Shown here piece by piece: positions 41,901 to 49,863 of a stretch of 64,000 nucleotides of DNA (its first letter is position 1; each line of letters opens with the position of its first letter). The stretch is taken from the NCBI RefSeq assembly GCF_039540575.1, contig NZ_BAABFC010000010.1, forward strand, positions 124,001 through 188,000, in the 5' to 3' direction. The notes beneath the pieces are model-generated. The model was not told the origin of the DNA and searched no databases. It was given only the letters and a program-made list of their open reading frames with translations. This stretch comes from Pseudaeromonas paramecii. Lineage in GTDB: Bacteria > Pseudomonadota > Gammaproteobacteria > Enterobacterales > Aeromonadaceae. Both the position numbers and the translations under genes were made by a program.

Positions 41901-42805
41901 ACGGTCGAGGACGCCTGGATCATCAGATCCGTCTGGATTTTGCCGATGAGATCCACCTGACCGGCCAGCTGGCCCTGCCCTGGGCCCGGATCAAGGTCAA
42001 GTCATTGCCCGACTCTGTGGTGTCGGTGTCGCCGGACGTGGAGGTGGTGCGTGGCAAGACCAGTGATGAACCGCCCGCCTCGGCCATCCCCTTCTATCTG
42101 GATGTCACCACCCGCCTGGGGCCGGATGTCAAACTCAATGCCATGGGGTTGCAAACCCAGCTGGAGGGCCGGCTCAAGGCCAGCCAGCAGCCGGGCAAGA
42201 GCCTACAGCTCAACGGCGAGATCAACCTGGTCAATGGCCGCTATCGCGCCTATGGCCAGAATCTGGAGATCCGTAGCGGCAAGCTGATGTTCTCCGGCAA
42301 CCCGGATCAGCCCCTGCTGGCGGTGGAGGCGGTGCGCTCGGAGGAGGCCATGGAGGATGAAGACGTCACGGTCGGCGTGCGTGTCAGCGGGCTGGCCACC
42401 GCGCCCAAGGTGACGCTCTTCTCCGATCCCGAGATGTCCCAGGCCGACAAACTCTCATATCTGTTGCGGGGGCGCAGCTCCACCGCCTCGGGGGGCTCGG
42501 GCAATGACATGATGACCGCCATGCTGCTGGGGGCCGGTATCGGTCAGGCTGGGGGCGTGGTCACCGGGGTGGCGGAGAGCCTGGGCTTCTCCGACGTGGC
42601 GCTGGATACCGCCGGCAGTGGTGACGATACCCAGGTGAACATCAGCGGCTATATCATGCCGGGTCTGCAGGTGCAGTATGGGGTAGGGGTCTTCACCTCG
42701 ATCAGCGAGGTGAAGGTCAAGTTCGAGCTGATGCCCAAACTCTATATCCAGGCCTTGAGCGGCCTGAACCAGGCCCTGGATCTCTTCTACAAGTTCGAGT
42801 TCTGA
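38933..42805 (+). CDS. tamB: Translocation and assembly module protein TamB
   Basis: TamB is an inner-membrane-anchored periplasmic protein of the AsmA-like/bridge type that forms a beta-taco groove to the outer membrane and takes part in autotransporter assembly and phospholipid transport. The 1,290-residue product has an N-terminal anchor (NLILTGLALLCLSVLLVSLL), long beta-repeat sequence, and the C-terminal DUF490 region (LSYLLRGRSS, VQYGVGVFTSISEVKVKFEL). An Ala/Gly/Thr-rich low-complexity stretch at about residues 183-258 interrupts the repeats and is absent from what I recall of E. coli TamB. The last 19 bases overlap the convergent EAL gene. Confidence 0.94.
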   Translation: MSTLRNLILTGLALLCLSVLLVSLLLFTSVGNQLIWRLATDQLPQLKGRLVAGQLAEGWQFEDLSWQDEAVQFSAQRLNLSWRPGALLFGSLQVDALRGEGVSLTLAPAASASAETVTEETSIGPLVLPFNLHLNQLALDKLHFAMPQLAVELDHFASSANWLGSHLYIGTSQLRGLAVDWDMPAPSAAQGTGLVTAAVGTAMVGGASGASSAAVPTATIGGEPSLAKLPSTTASAATVTAKAGQSAAKTTTKPQQAERIALPPVTLPLDISLAGLRLERVRYRQPGVDTDWLSGQLAAQFIGDQLTIQQLDLQHPQGTVALKGALTFADDYPLSLALGLHTAYGLPEGMPARTLDLDAKGSLGDLVLTARLDGSEGITLDAKLDALDAQLPFTLALNWAQLAWPLSGAADYVASDGRLKAKGSLKHYEANLSSTIKALSYPQGRLSSQLQGNLDGLELTRLAWDSDQTQAAISGKLAWQKGIHWQGELSLNSTRLQAWVPDLQGQFALGLHSEFKMSGSHWQLGLRKLAGQGRINGYPVAVSGDVSGNDRLQWQVQELRLASGANRLRVNGQLEKQWALSGDLQAPELGILGSGFEGALSGQLALTGSAQAPKVAVSLQSARLRWPDGSLRDLDLNGQLEPARQYAGQLALSLGRLHVAGVGLKDLQLNVDGDAKSHRLELDFDGKTLAGSVQLRGGLNAKGWQGALSEAWFDTQLGRWQLAAPLTLASRAPWQRVQLGEQCWLSDPASLCLSAADLAADQGKLALRLDKFATERLAVLLPERLGWRSELGAEAQLAWRNGVPNLTATVQTGAGEIISDGVPSAYQTLQLSAGLDAKQARLKLDFLSQVLGKALVDLQVRDPQGKQQLGGTLSLDNLRLYGLAPLVDALHRSRGRIDGQGRLEGSLTMPLFYGQLSLTEGELDTNLDIAAVRDLQAKMDIQGARADLSGSLNLGKGKMQLQGLMDWQGPQPRGWLTLDGKQLELGLAGYGRGRLDHQIRLDFADEIHLTGQLALPWARIKVKSLPDSVVSVSPDVEVVRGKTSDEPPASAIPFYLDVTTRLGPDVKLNAMGLQTQLEGRLKASQQPGKSLQLNGEINLVNGRYRAYGQNLEIRSGKLMFSGNPDQPLLAVEAVRSEEAMEDEDVTVGVRVSGLATAPKVTLFSDPEMSQADKLSYLLRGRSSTASGGSGNDMMTAMLLGAGIGQAGGVVTGVAESLGFSDVALDTAGSGDDTQVNISGYIMPGLQVQYGVGVFTSISEVKVKFELMPKLYIQALSGLNQALDLFYKFEF

Positions 42806-45753
42806 TCCGCCGCCTGCAGCTGACGGACAAACTCGGCGGCCGGCAGCGGACGGCTGCGCAGATAGCCCTGGAACTGGTGACAGCCCAGGGCATGTAGCAC
42901 CGCCAGTTGCTCCGCCTCCTCGACGCCTTCGGCGGTGACCTTGAAGCCCATCACCTGCCCGAGTGTGATGATGCCGGATACCATGACCCTGTCCTTGTGA
43001 TCGAACGCCAATCGGGTGATGAAGCTGCGGTCCAGCTTCACCTCATCCACCGGCAAGTCCTTGAGGTAGGCCAGGGAGGAGTAGCCGGTGCCAAAGTCAT
43101 CGATGGACAGGCGGATGCCCATCTGCTTGATCTGAGCCATGCGCGACAGTGTCTCCGGCAGGTTTTCCAGCACCACCGACTCGGTGATCTCCAGCATCAG
43201 GCGATGGGGGGCCAGGGTGCTCTGGGCCAGTATGCTGGCCAGCCGGACCATGAAGTCGGGATGGTGGAACTGGCGGGCGCTGACATTCACCGACAGGGAG
43301 TTCAGCGGCAGTCCCTGAGCCTGCCACTTCACCCCTTGCTCGCAGGCATGGCGCAGCACCCAGAACCCCAGCTCGTAGATGAGACTGCTCTCCTCGGCCA
43401 CCGGAATGAACTCCGCCGGCGAGATGAACTGGCCATCGTGCTGCCAGCGCAACAGGGCCTCGGCCCCCACCAGTTGGCCATCGGCCACCCGATACTGGGG
43501 CTGGTAATAGAGCTCGAAGGCCTCCCCCCGCAGGGCCTCGCGCAGCAGGCTGCTCAGGGCCAACCGTCGCCGCAGCGCCTCGGCCATGGCCTGATCGTAG
43601 AAGGCCAGACTGCCCCGGGCCCGCTGCTTGGCGCTGTGATTGGCGGCTTCGGCCTGTTGCAGCAGATCCAGGGGGGCCGGGGGATCGCTCGGCGGTATCA
43701 GGGTGGCGCCCAGGCTGCAACTGATGTGCAGCTGCAACTGGCTTAGGGCGAAGGGGGTCTGGCATTGAGCCAGCAAGCACCGGGCTTGCGCCTCCACCTC
43801 CGCCAGGGCGGCCTCCCGTGTCATGGCATCCAAGGGCAGCAGCAGGGCCAGCTGATCCGCCGACAGCCTGGCCCAACTGGCCCGGGTGGGAACCTGTTGC
43901 TGGATCCGCGTCACCAGGGCCTGCAGCAGGGCGTCTCCCACCGCCGGGCCCAGGGAGTCGTTGATGCTGCCGAATTGATCCACATCCAGAATGAGCAGGG
44001 CGCCCCAGGATGGCGCTGCCTCCGGCGTCAGGGCATGGGTCATCTGCTCCAGCAGGCCGCGGCGATTGAACAGCCCGGTCAGCTCGTCCCGGTAGGCGAG
44101 CCATTCGATCTGGCACTGGGCCGCCAGGCTCTCCTCTATGTCCTCGAAGGCGCACAGGTAGTGGCTCAATCGTCCGGCGCGATAGATGCCGGTGATCTGC
44201 AGCCGGATGGCAAAGCTGCTGCCATCGGCACGACGGGCCCGGCTCTGTCCCTCCCAGTGATCTGCCTGAGTCAGGGTCAGCCGGACGGCCTCATACAGTT
44301 GCTCCGTCTGCCCCTCGGCCTCCAGTTGCTGTATGTGCCAGCCCAGCACCTCGGCCTCGGTAAAACCGGTGAAGCGTGAGAAGGCGCGGTTGACCCGCTC
44401 GATGAGCCCCAGCCGGTTCACCAGCAGCATGCCCTGGGCCTGCTCGAAGGCGGCGCCCAGCAGGTGCAGGCGCTGGTTCAGCTGGTGCAGGCGCAGACTG
44501 TCTTGCAGTCGCGGTGCCAGACTGGCCAGCAGAGCCGATGCTTGCTGATGAACCTGACGCGGTTGGCTAAAGCCCAGGCAGACATGTCCCAGCGCCGCGC
44601 CGACCTCGTCGTGTAATGGATAACCATAATAGGCCTGAATAGGCGGTTGCCCCGCGGGCTGGCAGTGGCCATAGGGCAGCAGCGCCTCGCCCTCCAGCCA
44701 GAGCGGGCCTCGGCTCAGCAAGTCGGCGCAGGGGCGATCGCTCAAGGGAAAGTGGATGGCTGCGTGCAGTTGGCCTTGGGCGTAGTAGGCCAGGCTGACG
44801 GCCTCCGGCGCCTGGCTGGGGTGCAGGGCCGGCAGATGCTCACAGATCAGTACCCAGCTGGCATGGCAGGTTTCAGCCAGGTACTTGGCCACCGCCTCCA
44901 GCCAGGGCTGGCCAGTGAGGCTCATATCCAGCGGCATGGCGGAGGGGGAGTCTCCGGCTGGCGCTGCTTGTCCTTCGGGTAGGGGCGGATTGGCCGCCAT
45001 CAGCTCACAGGTGCGGCTCAGCAGGTTGAAACTCAGGGCATCGAAGCTGGGTTGCAGCAGCCGGTATTCCAGAGTGATGAGGGCCGCCGGCGCCTCGTCA
45101 AGCTGCACCAGACCGTCGAGGCGTGCCAGTATGCCATCGTGTTGCAGATAGCGCTGGGCACTGAGGTTGGGTTGATGCTGCAGATCCGAATACCCCAACA
45201 GACGGCGCCGGCGCAGGGCCTTGAGATAGCGGGGCTCCAGCTTCTGGGGCGGCGGCATGGTATCGTCCCCCAGGCAGAGGAGCGGAGTCATGGTCTCGTC
45301 ATCCAGTCGCCACAACAGCAGACGATCACAGCGGCTAAGCTGGTGCAAGGCCTGCAGCAGTTGAGACGCACGGGCCTGGCCCCGTGCCAGGTGTTGTCCC
45401 AGCTTGTCCAGCTCCAGCAGGGCCAGGTTGGCCAGCGTGGGCTGGCTGGACTGATGGGGCTCGGCCCAGATAAAGCAGTGTGGGGGCTCGCCGGGGGCCA
45501 GCTGCAGCTGCCAGCTGCCACCGGGCAAGTCCAGCAGCAGCTGGGTGGCGTCCCCGCCCTGACACAGGGTCAGCAAGAGATCGGCCCAGGGCGCCCCCAG
45601 TTGCGCCGGCCAGGGTTGCTGCGGCTCAGGGAGCAGGGCAGAGGGCACTGGGTGACCCGGCATCAGGGAGACCAGGCTGGCTTGCTGGTGATCCCACAGC
45701 AGCAGGCGGCTGGGCGAGCGGGGGCTGGCCGAGGCCGGGACGGGTAACAACAT
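42787..45753 (-). CDS. GAF-GAF-PAS-GGDEF-EAL cyclic-di-GMP phosphodiesterase
   Basis: The 988-residue protein has no membrane segment. Two GAF-like regions (about 130-250 and 290-425) and a PAS domain (about 430-545) precede a GGDEF domain (about 550-700) and an EAL domain (about 720-975). The GGDEF active loop is degenerate (RLSADQLALL where RxGGDEF is expected), so it should not make c-di-GMP and may at most sense GTP. The EAL domain keeps its metal and catalytic residues: GAEALLRWQ, NVSARQF, EITESVV, DDFGTGYSSL, DEVKLDRSFI and TAEGVEEAEQ. The prediction is a cytoplasmic phosphodiesterase. The stop codon region overlaps tamB by 19 bases. The ribosome site is weak. Confidence 0.9.
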   Translation of the reverse strand: MLLPVPASASPRSPSRLLLWDHQQASLVSLMPGHPVPSALLPEPQQPWPAQLGAPWADLLLTLCQGGDATQLLLDLPGGSWQLQLAPGEPPHCFIWAEPHQSSQPTLANLALLELDKLGQHLARGQARASQLLQALHQLSRCDRLLLWRLDDETMTPLLCLGDDTMPPPQKLEPRYLKALRRRRLLGYSDLQHQPNLSAQRYLQHDGILARLDGLVQLDEAPAALITLEYRLLQPSFDALSFNLLSRTCELMAANPPLPEGQAAPAGDSPSAMPLDMSLTGQPWLEAVAKYLAETCHASWVLICEHLPALHPSQAPEAVSLAYYAQGQLHAAIHFPLSDRPCADLLSRGPLWLEGEALLPYGHCQPAGQPPIQAYYGYPLHDEVGAALGHVCLGFSQPRQVHQQASALLASLAPRLQDSLRLHQLNQRLHLLGAAFEQAQGMLLVNRLGLIERVNRAFSRFTGFTEAEVLGWHIQQLEAEGQTEQLYEAVRLTLTQADHWEGQSRARRADGSSFAIRLQITGIYRAGRLSHYLCAFEDIEESLAAQCQIEWLAYRDELTGLFNRRGLLEQMTHALTPEAAPSWGALLILDVDQFGSINDSLGPAVGDALLQALVTRIQQQVPTRASWARLSADQLALLLPLDAMTREAALAEVEAQARCLLAQCQTPFALSQLQLHISCSLGATLIPPSDPPAPLDLLQQAEAANHSAKQRARGSLAFYDQAMAEALRRRLALSSLLREALRGEAFELYYQPQYRVADGQLVGAEALLRWQHDGQFISPAEFIPVAEESSLIYELGFWVLRHACEQGVKWQAQGLPLNSLSVNVSARQFHHPDFMVRLASILAQSTLAPHRLMLEITESVVLENLPETLSRMAQIKQMGIRLSIDDFGTGYSSLAYLKDLPVDEVKLDRSFITRLAFDHKDRVMVSGIITLGQVMGFKVTAEGVEEAEQLAVLHALGCHQFQGYLRSRPLPAAEFVRQLQAADQNSNL

Positions 45754-45878
45754 GGGGCAAGAGTCCCTGGTTGAGATTAGGTCTCAAGCATATCCAAAGC
45801 GTGGCCTGGGTGACAGTCTAAGCTGGGTGAGGCAGCTTACACTTTGTGGACCTGCTTGGTAGGTCCGGCAGTTAAGCA

Positions 45879-45949
45879 TTGCATGCTAAATTAGAAATTG
45901 CTAAATTAATGCCCATGCAGGGTCTCAAGAAGACCCGATTTTTTCTTTT
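45879..45949 (+). promoter_or_regulatory. Promoter, direct repeats and leader terminator ahead of the CoA-disulfide reductase-like gene
   Basis: TTGCAT (45879-45884) is 17 bases from TAAATT (45902-45907). A direct repeat TGCTAAATTA occurs at 45884-45893 and 45899-45908, the second copy covering the -10. Shortly downstream GGGTCT-N5-AGACCC (45920-45936) followed by GATTTTTT is an intrinsic terminator, although the only gene downstream starts at 45967 and the upstream gene points away. This looks like an attenuator or a very short transcript. A further hairpin GGACCT-N7-AGGTCC lies at 45848-45866. Confidence 0.55.
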
Positions 45950-45966
45950 GTGATGAGGACGAGAGC

Positions 45967-47676
45967 ATGACCAAGATTCTGATTGTCGGCGGTGTCGCCG
46001 GTGGGGCCTCTGCGGCAGCGCGGGCTCGCCGTCTGGATGAACAGGCCGAAATCATCATTTTCGAGCGTGGCGAGCACATCTCCTTCGCCAACTGTGGCCT
46101 GCCTTATCATATTGGCGGCGATATCCCCCAGCGGGAATCCCTGCTGCTGCAGACCCCGCAAAGCTTCAAGCGCCGCTTCAACGTGGAGGTGCGCACTTTC
46201 AACGAGGTGGTCAGCATCGACCGGGCCGCCAAGCGGGTGACGGTGCGCAACCTGCTCAGCGGTGAGCAGTACCAAGAAAGCTATGACAAGCTGCTGCTGA
46301 GCCCGGGGGCCGCACCCATTCGCCCGCCCATCCCGGGTCTGGAAAATCCCCACACCTTCAGCCTGCGTAACATTCCGGACATGGATCGCATCCTGGCGGC
46401 CTTGGACCGGGATCAGCCCAGTCATGCCACCGTGGTGGGCGGGGGCTTCATCGGCCTGGAGATGGTGGAGGCGCTGCATCAGCGCAACATCAAGGTGAGC
46501 CTGCTGGAGCTCTCCGAGCAGGTGATGGCGCCGGTGGACCGGGAGATGGCCAACATGCTGCACCAGTCTCTGGTACAGCATGGGGTGGATCTGAAGCTCA
46601 ACACCGCCCTCACCGGCGTTTCCTTGCTGGATGCTGACCCGGCCGAGCCGGAGGCCACCGGCGAGTTCAACCGGGTGTCCGCCCATGGCGGTGGCCTGCG
46701 CCTGGCCCTGAGCACAGGACATAGCCTGGATACCGGCATGCTGATCCTGGCCATCGGCGTCAAGCCCGAGACCCTGCTGGCCAGTCAGGCCGGCCTGGAG
46801 CTGGGCACTCGCGGTGGCATCAAGGTGGATGAGGGGATGCGCACCTCGGATCCGGACATCTTTGCCGTGGGGGATGCGGTGGAGGAGCGGGAGTTTGTCA
46901 CCGGCGAGCCGGCGCTCATCCCGCTGGCCGGGCCGGCCAACCGCCAGGGCCGCATCGCCGCCGACAACATGCTGGGGCGCAACGAGCGTTACGGCCGTAC
47001 CCAGGGCACCGCTATCTGCAAGCTGTTTGATCTGGCGGTGGCCAGCACGGGCCTCAACGAGAAGAGCCTGCAACGCCTGGGGCTGCCTTACGAGAAGATT
47101 TATGTGCACCCGGGCAGCCATGCCGGTTACTACCCCGGTGCCTTCCCGGTGAGCCTCAAGCTGCTGTTCAGCCCGACGGACGGCAAGATCCTGGGGGCTC
47201 AGGCGGTGGGCAAGGACGGCGTCGACAAGCGCATCGACGTGCTGGCGGTGGCGCAACGGGCCGGGCTGACCGTCTACGATCTGCAGGAGCTGGAGCTGAC
47301 CTACGCGCCGCCCTTCGGCTCGGCCAAGGATGTGGTGAACATGGCGGGCTTCGTGGCATCTAACGTGCTCAAGGGCGATCTGGCCATCTGCCATACCGAG
47401 GCGATCCTCAACCGTCGTACCGACCAGTTGGTGCTGGATGTGCGTAACCCGGGTGAGCTGGCGAGCAACGGCTCCATAGAAGGGGCCATCAACATTCCGC
47501 TGGACGAGTTGCGCGGACAACTGGCCAGCCTGCCCAGGGACAAGGAGATACTGGTGAGCTGCCAGGTGGGGCTGCGTGGCCATGTGGCCTACCGGCTGCT
47601 GGCCAACGAGGGTTTCAAGGTGAAGAACCTCACCGGCGGCTTCAAGACCTATCAGATGGTCACCGCCCGTTACTGA
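45967..47676 (+). CDS. FAD-dependent CoA-disulfide / persulfide reductase with rhodanese domain
   Basis: The 569-residue enzyme has an N-terminal FAD Rossmann motif (ILIVGGVAGGASAAARARRL), the single redox Cys43 in SFANCGLPYH, an NADH-binding segment (VVGGGFIGLEMVEAL), FAD motif IFAVGDAVE, a dimerisation domain, and a C-terminal rhodanese domain (about 465-569) with its active Cys in LVSCQVGLRGHVAYR. This is the architecture of CoADR-RHD enzymes and of the Shewanella NADH-dependent persulfide reductase (Npsr), which reduce CoA disulfides, persulfides and polysulfide. Which substrate matters here cannot be told from sequence. It is a single-gene unit with its own leader and terminator. Confidence 0.9.
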   Translation: MTKILIVGGVAGGASAAARARRLDEQAEIIIFERGEHISFANCGLPYHIGGDIPQRESLLLQTPQSFKRRFNVEVRTFNEVVSIDRAAKRVTVRNLLSGEQYQESYDKLLLSPGAAPIRPPIPGLENPHTFSLRNIPDMDRILAALDRDQPSHATVVGGGFIGLEMVEALHQRNIKVSLLELSEQVMAPVDREMANMLHQSLVQHGVDLKLNTALTGVSLLDADPAEPEATGEFNRVSAHGGGLRLALSTGHSLDTGMLILAIGVKPETLLASQAGLELGTRGGIKVDEGMRTSDPDIFAVGDAVEEREFVTGEPALIPLAGPANRQGRIAADNMLGRNERYGRTQGTAICKLFDLAVASTGLNEKSLQRLGLPYEKIYVHPGSHAGYYPGAFPVSLKLLFSPTDGKILGAQAVGKDGVDKRIDVLAVAQRAGLTVYDLQELELTYAPPFGSAKDVVNMAGFVASNVLKGDLAICHTEAILNRRTDQLVLDVRNPGELASNGSIEGAINIPLDELRGQLASLPRDKEILVSCQVGLRGHVAYRLLANEGFKVKNLTGGFKTYQMVTARY

Positions 47677-47689
47677 TCTCCCCTCATCC

Positions 47690-47720
47690 AAGGCGCCCGC
47701 GTGGCGCCTTTCTTTTGTTT
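47690..47720 (+). terminator. Intrinsic terminator after the CoA-disulfide reductase-like gene
   Basis: The stem AAGGCGCC / GGCGCCTT with a five-base loop is followed by TCTTTTGTTT. Confidence 0.85.
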
Positions 47721-47784
47721 ACCTCTCTTTGCAGATGACCACCTTGTGTTTTACGCTGTCGGCGACACAATCGCGAGGATGGTT

Positions 47785-48591
47785 ATGAAGCACAAGGGAT
47801 TTCGATTTGGTTTGGGACTCCTGCTGTTGAGCCTGGCCGCCTGTTCTACTTCCCCCACGGGGCGCCGGCAACTGCTGCTCTATTCCGACAACGATGTGGC
47901 CCAACTGGGCCTCACCTCCTTCGAGCAGCTCAAGAAGCAGACCAAGGTGTCGAAAAATGCCAAGCAGACAAAATTTGTCCAGTGTGTGGCCAAGGCGGTG
48001 ACCGAGCAGATCCCGGCCCAGTACAGCAACCGTCCCGCCCAGTGGGAGGTGGTGCTGTTTGATGATCCCCAGATCAACGCCTTCGCCCTGCCTGGCGGAC
48101 GCATCGGTGTCTATAGCGGTCTCTTGGGTATCGCCAAGGGGCAGGATCAGCTGGCGGCCGTCATCGGCCATGAGGTGTCCCACGTGCTGGCCAAGCACTC
48201 CAACGAGCGGCTCTCCCAGAGCCAGGTGGCCAACCTGGGCATGGTGGCGGCAGACATGGCCCTGGGCTCCTCCGGCTATCGTCAGCCGGCCATGGCCGCG
48301 CTGGGTGTCGGGGTGCAGGTGGGGGTGCTGCTGCCCTATGGCCGGGAGCAGGAGACCGAGGCGGATCTGCTGGGGCTGAGTCTGATGGCCAATGCCGGCT
48401 TCGATCCGCGGCAGGCGGTGACCCTGTGGCAGAACATGGCCCAGTCCCACAAGGGCAAACAGCAACCCGAGCTGCTCTCCACCCACCCCTCTGATGGCAC
48501 CCGCATCCAGGCCATCCAGCAACTCTTGCCCAGGGTGATGCCACTGTATCAGGCCGCTCGCCAGGCCGGACGACAACCCAAATGCCAGTAA
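47785..48591 (+). CDS. M48-family zinc metalloprotease lipoprotein
   Basis: The 268-residue product begins with a lipoprotein signal (MKHKGFRFGLGLLLLSLAAC, lipid Cys20) and has the M48 zinc motif in AAVIGHEVSHVLAKH, the third ligand Glu in EQETEADLLGL, and a late His in STHPSDGTR. It resembles the LoiP/BepA type of periplasmic, outer-membrane-attached proteases that act on misfolded outer-membrane proteins, but lacks the long repeat tail of BepA. I start at ATG 47785, behind GAGG; ATG 47779 is two codons upstream. The end overlaps the acetyltransferase gene by ten bases. Confidence 0.9.
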   Translation: MKHKGFRFGLGLLLLSLAACSTSPTGRRQLLLYSDNDVAQLGLTSFEQLKKQTKVSKNAKQTKFVQCVAKAVTEQIPAQYSNRPAQWEVVLFDDPQINAFALPGGRIGVYSGLLGIAKGQDQLAAVIGHEVSHVLAKHSNERLSQSQVANLGMVAADMALGSSGYRQPAMAALGVGVQVGVLLPYGREQETEADLLGLSLMANAGFDPRQAVTLWQNMAQSHKGKQQPELLSTHPSDGTRIQAIQQLLPRVMPLYQAARQAGRQPKCQ

Positions 48592-49118
48592 GCCTGTCGG
48601 TGCGCCCCGCTACCTTGGCAGATGTGGACGACATAGTGCAGATCCAGCAGGAGAGCTGGCAGCAGGCCTATCAGGGGCTGCTGCCCGAGGTGGTACTGAC
48701 CCTGCGGCCGGCCCAGGAGCGGGCCCTCATCTGGCAGCAGCGCTTGAAGGCCCATCCCTGCATGACGCTGCTGGCCCAGGTGCAGGATGCGGTGGCGGGC
48801 TTTCTCTACTGGTTCCCGGAGAACAAACGGGTGGCCCAGCTCAAGTCCTTCTATCTGCACCCCTTCTATTGGCAGCAGGGCTTGGGTTCCGCCTTGCTGG
48901 GGCAGGCCATGGGCGACATGCAGTCCCTGGGACTGCGCCGCTGCGAGTTGTGGGTGCTGGCCAATAACCGGCCGGCGGAGCGTTTCTACCTTAAGCAGGG
49001 CTTTCAATACGACGGTCAGCGGCAGCGCCGGCAGATGGAAGGGGTTGATGTGGTGCAGCGTCACATGTATCGCCTGCTGGCCGCCAAGGGTAACGGTTCT
49101 CTCTCACCTCTGTTATGA
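48582..49118 (+). CDS. GNAT-family N-acetyltransferase
   Basis: The 178-residue product is a GCN5-type acetyltransferase: LSVRPATLADVDDI at the start, acetyl-CoA site around FYLHPFYWQQGLGSALL, and LWVLANNRPAERFYLKQGF. The acceptor is unknown. It overlaps the M48 gene by ten bases and lies 25 bases ahead of fklB, so the three may be one unit. Confidence 0.9.
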   Translation: MPVSLSVRPATLADVDDIVQIQQESWQQAYQGLLPEVVLTLRPAQERALIWQQRLKAHPCMTLLAQVQDAVAGFLYWFPENKRVAQLKSFYLHPFYWQQGLGSALLGQAMGDMQSLGLRRCELWVLANNRPAERFYLKQGFQYDGQRQRRQMEGVDVVQRHMYRLLAAKGNGSLSPLL

Positions 49119-49143
49119 TGAGCCCCTTTTATCAGGAGGCCCC

Positions 49144-49758
49144 ATGTCCCAATTTACTTCCATTGAACAGAAGGCCAGTTATGGCATCGGTCGTCAGATC
49201 GGTGATCAACTGGCTCAACAATCCTTCGACGGCCTGGATCTGGCTGCCCTGGCTCAGGGTATCGAGGACTCCATCGAAAATCGTGCCTACGCCGTAAGCC
49301 GCGAAGAGTTGGGCGAGGCCTTCCGCCAGCTGACCGACAAGCTCGAAGCCGCCGAGGCCGAGCGTTCCAAGGATCTGGTGGCCGCCGGGGAAGCCTTTCT
49401 GAAGGCCAATGCCGAGCGTCCTGAGGTGCAGATCACCGACTCCGGTCTGCAGTATGAAGTGCTGGTGGCCGGCGAGGGCAACAAGCCGGCGCGGGACGAC
49501 AAGGTGCGGGTTCACTACCACGGCACCTTCACCGATGGCCGGGTGTTCGACAGCTCCATGGATCGTGGCCAACCCGCCGAGTTTCCGGTGGGCGGCGTGA
49601 TCGCCGGTTGGGTGGAAGCCCTGCAGATGATGCCCCAAGGCTCCCGCTGGAAGCTCTACATCCCCCACGAGCTGGCCTACGGCGCCCGCGGTGCCGGCTC
49701 CATCCCGCCCTATTCCGCCCTGGTGTTCGAGGTGGAACTGCTGGATATCCTGGGCTAA
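49144..49758 (+). CDS. fklB: FKBP-type peptidyl-prolyl isomerase FklB (FKBP22)
   Basis: The 204-residue product has an N-terminal helical dimerisation domain (SIEQKASYGIGRQIGDQLAQ) and a C-terminal FKBP domain with VRVHYHGTFTDGRVFDSS, PVGGVIAGWVEALQMMPQGSRW and PHELAYGARGAG. No signal peptide, so cytoplasmic FklB rather than periplasmic FkpA. AGGAGG at 49134-49139 supports ATG 49144. A terminator follows. Confidence 0.95.
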   Translation: MSQFTSIEQKASYGIGRQIGDQLAQQSFDGLDLAALAQGIEDSIENRAYAVSREELGEAFRQLTDKLEAAEAERSKDLVAAGEAFLKANAERPEVQITDSGLQYEVLVAGEGNKPARDDKVRVHYHGTFTDGRVFDSSMDRGQPAEFPVGGVIAGWVEALQMMPQGSRWKLYIPHELAYGARGAGSIPPYSALVFEVELLDILG

Positions 49759-49768
49759 GTCCCAGCCA

Positions 49769-49799
49769 AGAAGCCGACCGGGTGGTCGGCTTTTTTTTT
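49769..49799 (+). terminator. Intrinsic terminator after fklB
   Basis: The stem AGCCGACC / GGTCGGCT is followed by nine T. Confidence 0.95.
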
Positions 49800-49863
49800 G
49801 CCTTTTTATCGCCACCCAGGCTGGCTACACTACAAGGCCAGTTTTCAAGGAGCAAAGAGCAAG

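Noticed and set aside
45909..45953. A 14-codon leader peptide ahead of the CoA-disulfide reductase-like gene
   Set aside because: The frame exists, but its ATG lies close to or upstream of the predicted transcription start and it has no ribosome site or run of regulatory codons. I kept only the terminator.
45925..47691. A 588-codon minus-strand frame opposite the CoA-disulfide reductase-like gene
   Set aside because: Composition of a shadow frame; the plus-strand protein has FAD, NADH and rhodanese motifs.
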